A stretch of 64,000 nt of DNA from Tardiphaga robiniae (lineage in GTDB: Bacteria; Pseudomonadota; Alphaproteobacteria; Rhizobiales; Xanthobacteraceae): positions 186,001-250,000 of the forward strand of contig NZ_JABMCJ010000090.1 of assembly GCF_013359755.1 (NCBI RefSeq), in the 5' to 3' direction. A program made the translations under genes and the position numbers. Positions 1-8,168 of the stretch are shown piece by piece. The number at the start of each line of letters is the position of its first letter. The stretch's first letter is position 1. The notes beneath the pieces were generated by a model, which saw nothing but the letters and a program-made list of their open reading frames with translations, was not told the origin of the DNA and made no database searches.

Positions 1-586
1 GCGGCTTGTTGTCGATCAGAAGATCGCGGACACCTTCGTGGCTAAGCTCGCGGCCAAGGCGGGTAGCCTAGTCGCCGGCGATCCGCGCAAGGGCGATACA
101 CCGCTCGGTTCACTGATCGGCAAGGATGCTGCGGATCGCATGCAGGCGCTGATCAAGGACGCCGTGGGCAAGGGTGCCCGTGTTGTGGCGGGGGGCAGCG
201 TCGATGGCACGCTGATGTCGGCGACAGTACTCGATCACGTTACCTCGACGATGCGGATCTACAATGAGGAGTCATTCGGGCCGATCGTGAGTGTCGTGCG
301 CGTCGATGGCGTGGACGAAGCCGTGCGCGTTGCCAACGATACCGAATACGGACTATCGGCGGCGGTATTCGGCCGCGATATCGCCCGGGCGCTGGAAGTC
401 GCCAAGCGGATCGAGTCCGGCATTTGCCACATTAACGGCGCGACCGTGCATGACGAGGCGCAGATGCCGTTCGGCGGGGTGAAGGCGTCGGGCTACGGTC
501 GGTTCGGCGGCAAGGCCGGCATTGCCGAATTCACCGAACTGCGCTGGATCACCATCGAGACCGGCCCGCAGCACTATCCGATCTGA
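1..586 (+). CDS. Aldehyde dehydrogenase, C-terminal part (5' end outside window)
   Basis: This is the C-terminal portion of an NAD(P)-dependent aldehyde dehydrogenase, which oxidises an aldehyde to its acid. The frame is open from base 2 (RLVVDQKIAD...), so the gene begins upstream of the window. The catalytic cysteine and the nucleotide-binding half are not visible. What can be seen is the family's late motif EESFGPIVSVVRV, the NDTEYGLSAAVFGRD segment, the INGATVHDEAQMPFGG loop, and a GYGRFGG ending. This C-terminal style resembles vanillin or salicylaldehyde dehydrogenases of aromatic catabolism; the substrate is inferred only. It converges on the IclR gene, with 22 bases between their stop codons. 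It may belong to the same catabolic island as the molybdenum hydroxylase that follows. Confidence 0.9.
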   Translation, partial: RLVVDQKIADTFVAKLAAKAGSLVAGDPRKGDTPLGSLIGKDAADRMQALIKDAVGKGARVVAGGSVDGTLMSATVLDHVTSTMRIYNEESFGPIVSVVRVDGVDEAVRVANDTEYGLSAAVFGRDIARALEVAKRIESGICHINGATVHDEAQMPFGGVKASGYGRFGGKAGIAEFTELRWITIETGPQHYPI

Positions 587-608
587 TCGTGTCCGTTACA
601 CGCGGCCG

Positions 609-1427
609 TCAGAAGCTGACGGCAGCGTAGGCCTTGCTGATATCTGCAGCTGCGTGCTGCAGATGCTCGCGCAACCTGATCTGGCTGGCTTTCGGCGTGC
701 GGAATGCCGGCGTCACGAAAGAGATTGCGGCGATCACGCCACCGGAATCGCGGACGGGAACGGAGACGGCATAAACATGCGGTGTGATTTCCGCGCGCGA
801 CTCCGACCATCCCTGCTCGCGGATCACGGCGAGCTCGCGCACCAGCAGCCTGCGATGGGGTGCGAAGCCGGGATCGCGCCGAACGGCGTCGTCGAGGATT
901 GTCTCGCATTCAGCTTCGGGCATATGCGCGAGCAGCATTTTCGGTCCGGCACCGCGGTGCAGCGGCAAGGCCGTTCCAACCTCGAAGGTCAGGCGAATGC
1001 GTGACGACGATTCGGCGCGCTCGATACACACGGCGCGATCGGCCGAGCGGCGCAGCAGGATGATGGTTTCTCCGACCTCCTGAGAGACGCGCTTCATGAA
1101 GGGGCGCGCAATGGAGGCAAGGTCGGTGCCGGCGCGGGCCGCCTGAGCCAGGCCGATGACGCGTGGCGCGAGCACGAACGAGCCGCGGCCGTCTTCGTCG
1201 ATGAGGTCGGCTTCGCGCAAGATGCCAATGTACCGATAGGTCGACGACAGTGGCACCCCGATCTGTTCAGACAGGCTTTCTGCGGAATGCCTCGGACGAT
1301 CGGTGGAGAAGGCCAGCAAGGCGCGAAGTATCTTTCGCGAACTGCCATCCGCAGCAGCAGGACGGTCCGTCTGGTCGACGCGTTTCGACGCAGTTGCGGC
1401 TCTCTTGATGGCCAACGGAACCTCCAT
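609..1427 (-). CDS. IclR-family transcriptional regulator
   Basis: A 272-residue IclR-type regulator. It has an N-terminal winged helix-turn-helix (about residues 30-90, SSRKILRALLAF through the SSTYRYIGILREADLI recognition region) and a C-terminal effector-binding domain (RSADRAVCIERAES, GTALPLHRGAGPKMLLA, and a final SFVTPAF strand). IclR proteins usually sense a small aromatic or organic acid and control the adjacent catabolic genes. Here the gene is divergent from the molybdenum hydroxylase operon, across 129 bases holding a perfect inverted repeat. The start is uncertain: a GGAGG lies just inside the frame after ATG 1427, five bases before an in-frame TTG at 1415, so translation may begin there. 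Family assignment is firm; the effector is unknown. Confidence 0.92.
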   Translation of the reverse strand: MEVPLAIKRAATASKRVDQTDRPAAADGSSRKILRALLAFSTDRPRHSAESLSEQIGVPLSSTYRYIGILREADLIDEDGRGSFVLAPRVIGLAQAARAGTDLASIARPFMKRVSQEVGETIILLRRSADRAVCIERAESSSRIRLTFEVGTALPLHRGAGPKMLLAHMPEAECETILDDAVRRDPGFAPHRRLLVRELAVIREQGWSESRAEITPHVYAVSVPVRDSGGVIAAISFVTPAFRTPKASQIRLREHLQHAAADISKAYAAVSF

Positions 1428-1524
1428 TCGGTAATGCTTGCCAATGGAAACGGCAGCATGTGGATATCATTTGCGCACCAACAAACATTGCCGTGCGCGT
1501 GCCTTCTTATAAGATAAGATAGTG

Positions 1525-1541
1525 TTCTCAGCAATTGAGAA
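1525..1541. promoter_or_regulatory. Perfect inverted repeat, candidate IclR operator
   Basis: The sequence is TTCTCA, five spacer bases, then TGAGAA, a perfect 6-bp dyad. It lies 15 bases before the start of the FAD-subunit gene, in the divergent region shared with the IclR gene. IclR family proteins bind short dyads near their divergent promoters, so this is a plausible operator. The dyad is seen directly; its function is inferred. Confidence 0.4.
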
Positions 1542-1556
1542 GTAGCAAATCAGCCC

Positions 1557-2435
1557 ATGAAGCTTCCGCCGCTGGACTATATTTGCCCTGCTACGCTGCC
1601 CGAGGCGATCGCCGCGCTCGCGGTTCATGGCGGCAATGCCAAGGTGATCGCGGGTGGGCAGAGCCTGATGCCGATGCTTGCTTTCCGGCTGGCGGCGCCA
1701 AGCGTGCTGGTCGATATCGGACGGCTGCCAGATCTCAAAAGTATCAGTATTTCCGCTGAGGGCATCGACATTGGGGCCCTCGTGACCTGGCGGGATATCG
1801 AGCGCGATGCGCAGCTCGCACAGGCGCATCCGCTACTGGCGGCGGCCATCGCCCATGTCGCGCATTACCAGGTCCGTAACCGCGGCACCGTCGGCGGGAG
1901 CATGGCCCATGCCGATCCGGCCGCCGAAATGCCGGGCATTGCGGTGACCTGCGATGCGATGCTGACGATCGTCGGATCGACCGGGACCCGCATCTTGAGC
2001 GCAAACGAGTTCCTCACCGGCGGCCTCAGCACGGTTCTGGGGGCCGACGAAATCTTGACCAGCATACGTCTGCCGCTCTGGAAGAAGGCGCGGCGCTGGG
2101 CCTTCGAGGAACTCGCACGCCGCCGCGGAGATTTTGCGCTGGCGGGTGTTGCCGCATTCTACGACATCGACGCGCAGGGCCTGGCGCATAATGCGCATAT
2201 CGGGGTGATCGGCGTTGCCGATCGTCCGATGCGGCTGCCCGGTGTCGAGGCCATCCTCGATGGTCGTCGGATCGATGCCGACGTGATTTTGCAGGCCGCG
2301 GCTGTCGCACGGGATGCGGTCGATCCCGCCGATGATATCCACGCGGAAGCCGCCTATCGCCGCGATCTTCTCGGCGTGTTGCTGGAGCGGGCGCTGGCGC
2401 GCGCAGCCAATATCACTCTGCCGGAGGCCGCATGA
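1557..2435 (+). CDS. Molybdenum hydroxylase FAD subunit (CoxM type)
   Basis: This is the 292-residue medium subunit of a xanthine-dehydrogenase-family molybdenum hydroxylase. It carries FAD and passes electrons from the iron-sulphur subunit to an acceptor. The FAD-binding motifs of this family are plain: AGGQSLMPMLAFRL near residue 32 and RNRGTVGGSMAHADPAAE near residue 105. The C-terminal CO-dehydrogenase flavoprotein domain follows (about 180-285). The length is normal for CoxM/NdhF-type subunits. It is the first gene of an M-S-L operon and overlaps the next gene by four bases (ATGA). The candidate IclR operator lies immediately upstream. No strong ribosome-binding site was seen before ATG 1557. 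The substrate cannot be read from this subunit. Confidence 0.93.
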   Translation: MKLPPLDYICPATLPEAIAALAVHGGNAKVIAGGQSLMPMLAFRLAAPSVLVDIGRLPDLKSISISAEGIDIGALVTWRDIERDAQLAQAHPLLAAAIAHVAHYQVRNRGTVGGSMAHADPAAEMPGIAVTCDAMLTIVGSTGTRILSANEFLTGGLSTVLGADEILTSIRLPLWKKARRWAFEELARRRGDFALAGVAAFYDIDAQGLAHNAHIGVIGVADRPMRLPGVEAILDGRRIDADVILQAAAVARDAVDPADDIHAEAAYRRDLLGVLLERALARAANITLPEAA

Positions 2436-2929
2436 CGTCGGCCCGTCCCGTCCATTTCACCGTCAACGGTGCCGCGGCGACCGTCACAGTCGAACCTCGC
2501 ACCACGCTGGCGGATGCGCTGCGCAACGAGCTCCGCCTGACCGGCACGCATCTGGGTTGCGAGCACGGTGTCTGCGGTGCCTGCACGGTCATCGTCGATG
2601 GCGCCGCAGTGCGCGGCTGCCTGGTGCTGGCGGCGCAGGCAGAAGGACGCGAGATAACCACCGTCGAGGGTCTTGGCAGCGCCGCACATCTCAGTGCGTT
2701 GCAGCTTGCGTTCCGCAAGCATCACGCTTTGCAGTGCGGCTTCTGCACTGCCGGTATTCTCACGACGGCGCATGCATTGCTGACCGAAGAGCCGCATGCG
2801 GACGAGGACCGCATCCGCGAGGTGATTTCCGGAAACCTATGTCGCTGCACCGGTTATCTGCCGATCATCGCGGCGATCATGGAAGCCCGTATTGCCTATC
2901 GCGACGTGCAATGCGAGGCGGCGCAATGA
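2432..2929 (+). CDS. Molybdenum hydroxylase [2Fe-2S] subunit (CoxS type)
   Basis: This is the 165-residue small subunit, carrying two [2Fe-2S] clusters that relay electrons from the molybdenum site to FAD. The N-terminal plant-ferredoxin-type cluster site is GCEHGVCGACTVIVDG, with another Cys in the following RGCLVLA. The C-terminal all-helical cluster site is QCGFCTAGIL followed by NLCRCTGY. Both sets of cysteines are complete, so the subunit looks functional. It is translationally coupled to both neighbours: it overlaps the FAD-subunit gene by four bases, and its stop overlaps the start of the large-subunit gene in an ATGA. Confidence 0.95.
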   Translation: MTSARPVHFTVNGAAATVTVEPRTTLADALRNELRLTGTHLGCEHGVCGACTVIVDGAAVRGCLVLAAQAEGREITTVEGLGSAAHLSALQLAFRKHHALQCGFCTAGILTTAHALLTEEPHADEDRIREVISGNLCRCTGYLPIIAAIMEARIAYRDVQCEAAQ

Positions 2930-5220
2930 GCGATGTCGCCAAGCTCCTGGTCGGTAGCGCAGTCGAGCGCATGGAGGATGCGCGCTTCCTGTCGGGATCC
3001 GGCAATTTCGCTGACGATCTCGCCGTCGAGGGCATGCTGCATGCGGCGATCCTGCGCAGCCCGATCGCGCATGCGCGGATTGTCGCCATCGATGCATCGG
3101 CGGCACTAGCGATGCCGGGCATTCATGCCGTGATCACGGCTCGCGACATCAGCGACACCATCCCCATCATCCCGCTGCGCCTGGCGCCGCTGCCCGAATT
3201 CGAGCCATTCCGCCAGCCCGTCATCGCAAGCGACAAGGTGCGCTATGTCGGTGAGCCCATCGCTGTCGTGATCGCCGACAGCCGCGCACTGGCCGAGGAT
3301 GCGCTGGAGAGGATCGGCATCGAATTTGAAGCGCTGTCCGCAGTCACTGAGCGCGGCGCAAGTGAAACCCCGCTGTTCGACTTCGCCGAAGATAACGTTG
3401 CGCTGCGCTACGATGCCGGGTTTGGCGATGCCGATGCGGCCTTCGCGTCGGCGGACTATGTGCGCACCGAGCGCTTCAGCGTGCAGCGCCATACGGCGCT
3501 GCCCATGGAGACGCGGGGCCTCCTCGCAGAATGGAATTCATCGGCCGGTCGGCTCGTCGTCACAGGCGCGACAAAGGTTACGTTCTATAACCGCCGCGCG
3601 CTGGCGCAGATGCTGGGCCTTCGCGAGGATGATATCGATCTGATCGAGATCGATGTCGGTGGCGGCTTCGGCGTGCGCGGCGAATTCTATCCCGAGGATT
3701 TCCTGATCCCCTTCGCTGCCCGCAAAGTGGCACGCCCGGTCAAATGGATCGAGGATCGCCGCGAACATCTGATGGCGATCAATCACTCACGCGACATCGC
3801 TTGCGAATTGTCGCTCGCCTGCCGCAGCGACGGAATGATGCTGGGTTTGCGCGGCCAGGTATTCGCCGATATGGGCGCCTATATCCGCACCAATGGCGGC
3901 GTGGTGCCGGCCAAGGCGGCACAGTTTCTGCCCGGCCCTTACCGCATTCCCCATGTCAGCGTCTCTGTCGAAGCTTTCATGACCAGCAAGACGCCGGTCG
4001 GCACCTATCGCGGGCCGGGCCGCTTCGAGGCGAATTTCTTTCGCGAGCGGCTGATCGACATGGCCGCGACCGATCTCGGCATCGACATCGCCGAATTCCG
4101 GCGCAAGAACCTGATCACCGAACAGGAATTGCCCTACCCGATCGATGGGCTCGTACCCTATGAAGGTCCGACATCCTACGACACTGGCGACTATGTCGAG
4201 GTGTTCGAGCGTGCCTTGAAGGAGATAGGCTGGCACGAGAAACGTCATCTGCAGGGCAAACTGGTGGATGGCGTACGTCATGGCATCGGGCTCGGCTGTT
4301 TCGTCGAAAGCGGCGGTGCCGGCCCGAAGGAAAACGCGGCGCTTACCCTTGAAAAGGACGGCTCGCTGACGGTGGCCGTCGGCTCATCTGTGCTGGGGCA
4401 GGGATTGGAGACGGTGCTCGGCCAGATCGCATCGGATACGCTGTCGATCCCGTTCGATCGCATCCGCGTGCTTCATGGTTCGACCACGCTGCTGGATGAG
4501 GGCTTCGGCACCTATCATTCGCGTGCGGTGGTGATGGGCGGTTCGGCCGTGCTCGACGCGGCGATCCGGCTGCGCGAAAAGATTCTACAGCAGGCGTCCA
4601 ATCACCTGGGCAGGCCGAACAGCGAGTTGAAGATCATCAATGCGAACGTCGTCGCCGATAACGGCGCGTCAGTGTCATTTGCGGCGCTCGCAGCCGGTTG
4701 CGAATTGCAGGCTGACGGCACATTTTCCAACGAGGTGCGCACCTATAGTTACGGCACCCACGCGGCGCATGTCACCGTCGATCCGCGCACGGGCGCGGTG
4801 AAAGTTCTCGATTACATCGCGGTCGAAGATGTCGGTCGCGCCATCAATCCGGCCATCGTGCACGGACAGGCGATCGGCGCCATCGTGCAGGGACTGGGTG
4901 GCGTTTTCCTCGATCATCTGATCTATGACGATCAGGGACAGCTCTTGAACGCCTCTCTGGCCGATTATCTGGTGCCGACCGCGAGCGACTTTCCGGTGCT
5001 GCGCGCGGTAACGCTGGAATTGCGGCCGTCGCCGAGCAATCCGCTGGGTGCCAAGGGTGCGGGCGAGGGCGGTATCGTTGCCGTGGCCGCAGCGACGGCC
5101 AATGCGGTGGCGGCAGCGCTGGCGCCGCTCAATGTCGAGATTCATCACTTGCCGCTGACGCCGCCGCGTCTGTGGCGCCTCATCAAGAATGCGCATGCGC
5201 GCGCAATCACCGCTGCATAG
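2926..5220 (+). CDS. Molybdenum hydroxylase large subunit (CoxL type, form II-like)
   Basis: This is the 764-residue molybdopterin-cytosine-dinucleotide subunit that hydroxylates the substrate. The frame is open further upstream to 2314, but that part overlaps the two preceding genes. ATG 2926, in an ATGA overlap with the CoxS stop, gives the family's usual N-terminus (LLVGSAVERMEDARFLSG). The active-site loop reads TYRGPGR, close to the AYRGAGR of form II enzymes and unlike the CSFR loop of true aerobic CO dehydrogenases. So this is probably an aromatic or heterocycle hydroxylase, not a CO oxidiser. The molybdenum-proximal GAKGAGEGG near the C-terminus carries the expected catalytic glutamate. 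The cofactor-insertion gene products usually needed by such enzymes are not encoded next to it. Confidence 0.93.
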   Translation: MSDVAKLLVGSAVERMEDARFLSGSGNFADDLAVEGMLHAAILRSPIAHARIVAIDASAALAMPGIHAVITARDISDTIPIIPLRLAPLPEFEPFRQPVIASDKVRYVGEPIAVVIADSRALAEDALERIGIEFEALSAVTERGASETPLFDFAEDNVALRYDAGFGDADAAFASADYVRTERFSVQRHTALPMETRGLLAEWNSSAGRLVVTGATKVTFYNRRALAQMLGLREDDIDLIEIDVGGGFGVRGEFYPEDFLIPFAARKVARPVKWIEDRREHLMAINHSRDIACELSLACRSDGMMLGLRGQVFADMGAYIRTNGGVVPAKAAQFLPGPYRIPHVSVSVEAFMTSKTPVGTYRGPGRFEANFFRERLIDMAATDLGIDIAEFRRKNLITEQELPYPIDGLVPYEGPTSYDTGDYVEVFERALKEIGWHEKRHLQGKLVDGVRHGIGLGCFVESGGAGPKENAALTLEKDGSLTVAVGSSVLGQGLETVLGQIASDTLSIPFDRIRVLHGSTTLLDEGFGTYHSRAVVMGGSAVLDAAIRLREKILQQASNHLGRPNSELKIINANVVADNGASVSFAALAAGCELQADGTFSNEVRTYSYGTHAAHVTVDPRTGAVKVLDYIAVEDVGRAINPAIVHGQAIGAIVQGLGGVFLDHLIYDDQGQLLNASLADYLVPTASDFPVLRAVTLELRPSPSNPLGAKGAGEGGIVAVAAATANAVAAALAPLNVEIHHLPLTPPRLWRLIKNAHARAITAA

Positions 5221-5229
5221 GGACTGATC

Positions 5230-6234
5230 GTGCCGATCGATATCCATGCCCATTACGTGCCGCCGCAGCTGCTGTCCGCCATCGATGGCCGCGGCGCCTA
5301 TTGCGGCGTGAGGCTGCTGCCAGCCGGGAATGGCAAGCCGCCAGCCCTCGGCTTTGACTATGGTTTCAGGGTTCGGCCGTTCTTCCCGCAACTGGTCGAG
5401 CCGGTTGAACAACGCCGTGCCAGCCTCGACCGCCAGGGTCTCGACCGGCAACTGGTTGCCACATGGCCGGATATTTACGGTTACGGCCTTCAAAAAGATG
5501 CCTGCGCGCATTGGCACCGCATGCTCAACGATACGCTGGGCGAGTGGTGCCATACGAACAGCGACCGCTTTTCATTCGTCGCTTCGGTGCCTTTGGTCGA
5601 TGCTGCCGACGCTGCGGCTGAACTCGATCGCGCCGTTGGCCTTGGCGCTGTTGCGGTCATGGTCCCGGCCAATGTTGAAGGCGTCAATATCGGCGAGAAG
5701 CCGCTCGATCCGTTCTGGGCTAAGGCGGAAGCGTTGGGACTGCCGGTCATCCTTCATCCCGTTCTGGTGGATGCTGCGCCGCGTGCCGCGAAGTTCGCGC
5801 TGACGCAGATTGCGCAATATACGTTCGACACCACGCTCGGCATTGGTTCGATCATCTTCTCGGGTGTGCTCGATCGCTTCCCGGCGCTCTCGATCGTCCT
5901 CAGCCATGGCGGCGGCACATTTCCTTATCTGCTGGGTCGTTTCGATGTGATGCATGCGCGGATGGATCGCGCGGGGCAGGGCGATGTCGCGCAATGCGAC
6001 CCGTCGGTCTACGCATCGCGCATCGGCTATGACAGCATCGTGCATGCGCCGAAAGCGTTGCGTTTCCTCGCCGATACCGTGGGTATCGAACGTGTAGCGC
6101 TCGGTACTGACGAGTCCTTCCCGCCGGCGGATCGCGATCCTCTCGCCAGCGTCAAGGCTGCGGGCTTTTCCGCTACCGATATCGAACTGATTACCGAAAC
6201 CAATCCGAGGCGTCTGTTTCCACGTTTGCCCTGA
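5230..6234 (+). CDS. ACMSD-like amidohydrolase (possible decarboxylase)
   Basis: A 334-residue metal-dependent TIM-barrel protein of the amidohydrolase-2 family, which includes ACMSD and related aromatic or heterocyclic decarboxylases. Metal ligands expected for the family are visible: H6 and H8 in DIHAHYVPP, a histidine in LPVILHP, a histidine in IVLSHGGG, and an aspartate in ALGTDESFPP. Start codon is GTG 5230, nine bases after the large-subunit stop, so it belongs to the molybdenum hydroxylase operon. A hydroxylase followed by a decarboxylase or hydrolase fits stepwise breakdown of a carboxylated aromatic or N-heterocycle, but the substrate is inferred. Members of this family can be hydrolases or decarboxylases, and the sequence alone does not settle which. 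Confidence 0.88.
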   Translation: MPIDIHAHYVPPQLLSAIDGRGAYCGVRLLPAGNGKPPALGFDYGFRVRPFFPQLVEPVEQRRASLDRQGLDRQLVATWPDIYGYGLQKDACAHWHRMLNDTLGEWCHTNSDRFSFVASVPLVDAADAAAELDRAVGLGAVAVMVPANVEGVNIGEKPLDPFWAKAEALGLPVILHPVLVDAAPRAAKFALTQIAQYTFDTTLGIGSIIFSGVLDRFPALSIVLSHGGGTFPYLLGRFDVMHARMDRAGQGDVAQCDPSVYASRIGYDSIVHAPKALRFLADTVGIERVALGTDESFPPADRDPLASVKAAGFSATDIELITETNPRRLFPRLP

Positions 6235-6286
6235 GCTGCGGCGCGTTCTGCCGTATCATCTTCATGCGAGATAAAGAGGACCGATC

Positions 6287-7315
6287 ATGCTGAAACGTCT
6301 GCTTGTTGCCGCCGGTGTTGCGATGTCGATGCTGGGTCTTGCGAACGCCCAGGAGATGAAGACGGTCAAGGTCGGGACGACCAATCTGTCATCGGATATC
6401 GGTCTGTTCCTCGCCGAGAAGCGCGGCTACTTCAAGGAAGAGGGTGTCAAGGTTGAACTGATACCGTTCGACTCCGGCGCCAAGATGGTTGCGCCGCTCG
6501 GCGCAGGCGATCTCGACGCATCGGCAGGCGCGGCCTCCGCCGGGCTCTATAATGCCGTCAATCGCGGTCTCAAGCTGAAGATGGTCGCGGACAAAGGCAC
6601 CAATATCGCGGGCTATAGCTACAAGGCGCTGATGGTGCGCAAGGATCTGATCGAGTCAGGTGCATTCAAGTCGCTTGCGGATCTCAAGGGCAAGAAGGTC
6701 GCGATCATCGCCAATGGCGCGGCCGATGAGTCGGTCATCAATCAGGCGCTGAAAAAGGCCGGTTTGAAGGACGAGGATATCGAAAAGGTCTTCCTTCCGT
6801 TCCCGCAGCATCTCACCGCCTTCGCCAACAAGGCGATCGACGCGGCGATTTCGGCGGAGCCAGGCGTGACGGCGATGGTGCGCAACAATGTCGCTGTGCG
6901 CTTCACCGGCCTCGATGATTTCTATCCGGTGCAGCAGACAGCCATGCTGCTGATCAATGGCAAGTTTGCCGAAGACCGCAAAACAGTGACGGCGTTCCTC
7001 AAGGCCTATCTGCGCGGGGTGCGCGCCTATGCTGCGACGCTGAAGGACGGCAAGATCGCGGGTCCCGGCGCCGAGGACATGATCAAGGACATTGCCGAGA
7101 TGACGGGCATCAAGGACACGGCGCTGCTGCATCAGATCGTACCGGTGTTCATCGATCCCGACGGTCAGATCAATCTGCCCAGCGTCGAAACCGATCTCGC
7201 CTATTTCAAGTCGCGCGGGCTGGTCACCAGCGACATCGAGGCAGCCAAGGTCGTCGACATGTCCTATGTCGATGCACTGAAGCCAGTCCTGGGGCCGTTC
7301 GCACGGCCCAAGTGA
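6287..7315 (+). CDS. ABC importer substrate-binding protein (NMT1/SsuA type)
   Basis: A 342-residue periplasmic binding protein. A signal peptide is clear (MLKRLLVAAGVAMSML... with likely cleavage after ANA, near residue 21). The mature part has the NMT1/SsuA/TauA style: VKVGTTNLSSDIGLFLAEK, then RGYFKEEGVKVELIPF and a two-lobed layout. Proteins of this type bind sulphonates, nitrate-like ions, pyrimidine precursors, phthalate and other aromatic acids. AGAGGA lies a few bases before ATG 6287. It is followed by its ATPase and permease genes. The location after two catabolic enzyme genes suggests it imports their substrate. Confidence 0.92.
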   Translation: MLKRLLVAAGVAMSMLGLANAQEMKTVKVGTTNLSSDIGLFLAEKRGYFKEEGVKVELIPFDSGAKMVAPLGAGDLDASAGAASAGLYNAVNRGLKLKMVADKGTNIAGYSYKALMVRKDLIESGAFKSLADLKGKKVAIIANGAADESVINQALKKAGLKDEDIEKVFLPFPQHLTAFANKAIDAAISAEPGVTAMVRNNVAVRFTGLDDFYPVQQTAMLLINGKFAEDRKTVTAFLKAYLRGVRAYAATLKDGKIAGPGAEDMIKDIAEMTGIKDTALLHQIVPVFIDPDGQINLPSVETDLAYFKSRGLVTSDIEAAKVVDMSYVDALKPVLGPFARPK

Positions 7316-7337
7316 AACGGTGAAGAGAAGTGTGGCG

Positions 7338-8168
7338 ATGACGGTGCAGATGTCGACAGCAGCAATCGGGGATAGCGGGCCGGTGCCCGCGCCGAAGATC
7401 AGTCTGCGCGACGTCACCAAGCGGCACGATACGCAACTGGCGCTGGACCGGATCACGCTCGATATCCCGGCCAGCACCTTCTTCGTGGTGGTTGGCCCGA
7501 GCGGCTGCGGCAAGACCACGTTGTTGCGCATGCTTGCCGGGCTGGATGCGCCATCGGAGGGCCGGATCGACATCGCCAATCCGCAGCCCGGCCATCCGCA
7601 GAATTCCATGGTGTTCCAGGGGGACTCGTTGTTTCCCTGGATGACCGTCTGGGACAACGCCGCCTATGGCCTGACGATGCGCAATGTCCCGAAGGCGCGC
7701 ATCGACGACGTGGTCGGGCACTATCTGAACAAGACCGGCATGTATGGCGCGCGGACGCTCTATCCGCATCAATTGTCGGGCGGCATGCGCCAGCGCGTCT
7801 CCATCGCGCGCGCCTTTGCCAACGATCCCGACATTCTCTTGATGGACGAGCCGTTCTCGGCGCTCGACGAGCAGAACAAGACATTGCTGCACGAAGAGCT
7901 GTTGCGGATCTGGGAAGAGACCCGCAAGACCGTGGTCTTCATCACCCACAGTGTCGATGAAGCCGTGACGCTCGGCGATCGCATCATGGTGATGACGGCT
8001 GGCCCCGGCCGCATCAAGACTATCGTGCCGGTCGATCTGCCGCGGCCGCGCAATGTCGTAGAACTCCGGCACACACCGGCCTATGGCGAACTGGTCTATG
8101 ATATCTGGGCGCAGCTGCGTGAAGAGGTCGATCGCGCGCGCAGCCGCGAGCCGGGGAGCAAGGCATGA
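7338..8168 (+). CDS. ABC importer ATPase (SsuB/TauB type)
   Basis: This is the ATP-hydrolysing subunit of the importer, with Walker A GPSGCGKTT, a Q-loop (NSMVFQGDSLFPWMTV), the signature LSGGMRQR, Walker B DILLMDEPFSALD and the H-loop VFITHSVDEA. ATG 7338 was chosen because GAGAAG lies eight bases upstream. A longer reading from GTG 7320 adds six residues and has no visible ribosome-binding site. The family is that of sulphonate/taurine/nitrate-type transporters. Its stop overlaps the permease start in an ATGA. Confidence 0.93.
   Translation: MTVQMSTAAIGDSGPVPAPKISLRDVTKRHDTQLALDRITLDIPASTFFVVVGPSGCGKTTLLRMLAGLDAPSEGRIDIANPQPGHPQNSMVFQGDSLFPWMTVWDNAAYGLTMRNVPKARIDDVVGHYLNKTGMYGARTLYPHQLSGGMRQRVSIARAFANDPDILLMDEPFSALDEQNKTLLHEELLRIWEETRKTVVFITHSVDEAVTLGDRIMVMTAGPGRIKTIVPVDLPRPRNVVELRHTPAYGELVYDIWAQLREEVDRARSREPGSKA

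Noticed and set aside
588-602. Short hairpin between the aldehyde dehydrogenase and IclR stops
   Set aside because: The stem is only 5 bp (CGTGT/ACACG) with no T tract, so it is too weak to call a terminator.
2314-2925. N-terminal extension of the molybdenum large subunit frame
   Set aside because: The extension overlaps the FAD and iron-sulphur genes in another frame and is Arg/Cys-rich noise. ATG 2926 with an ATGA overlap gives the family N-terminus.
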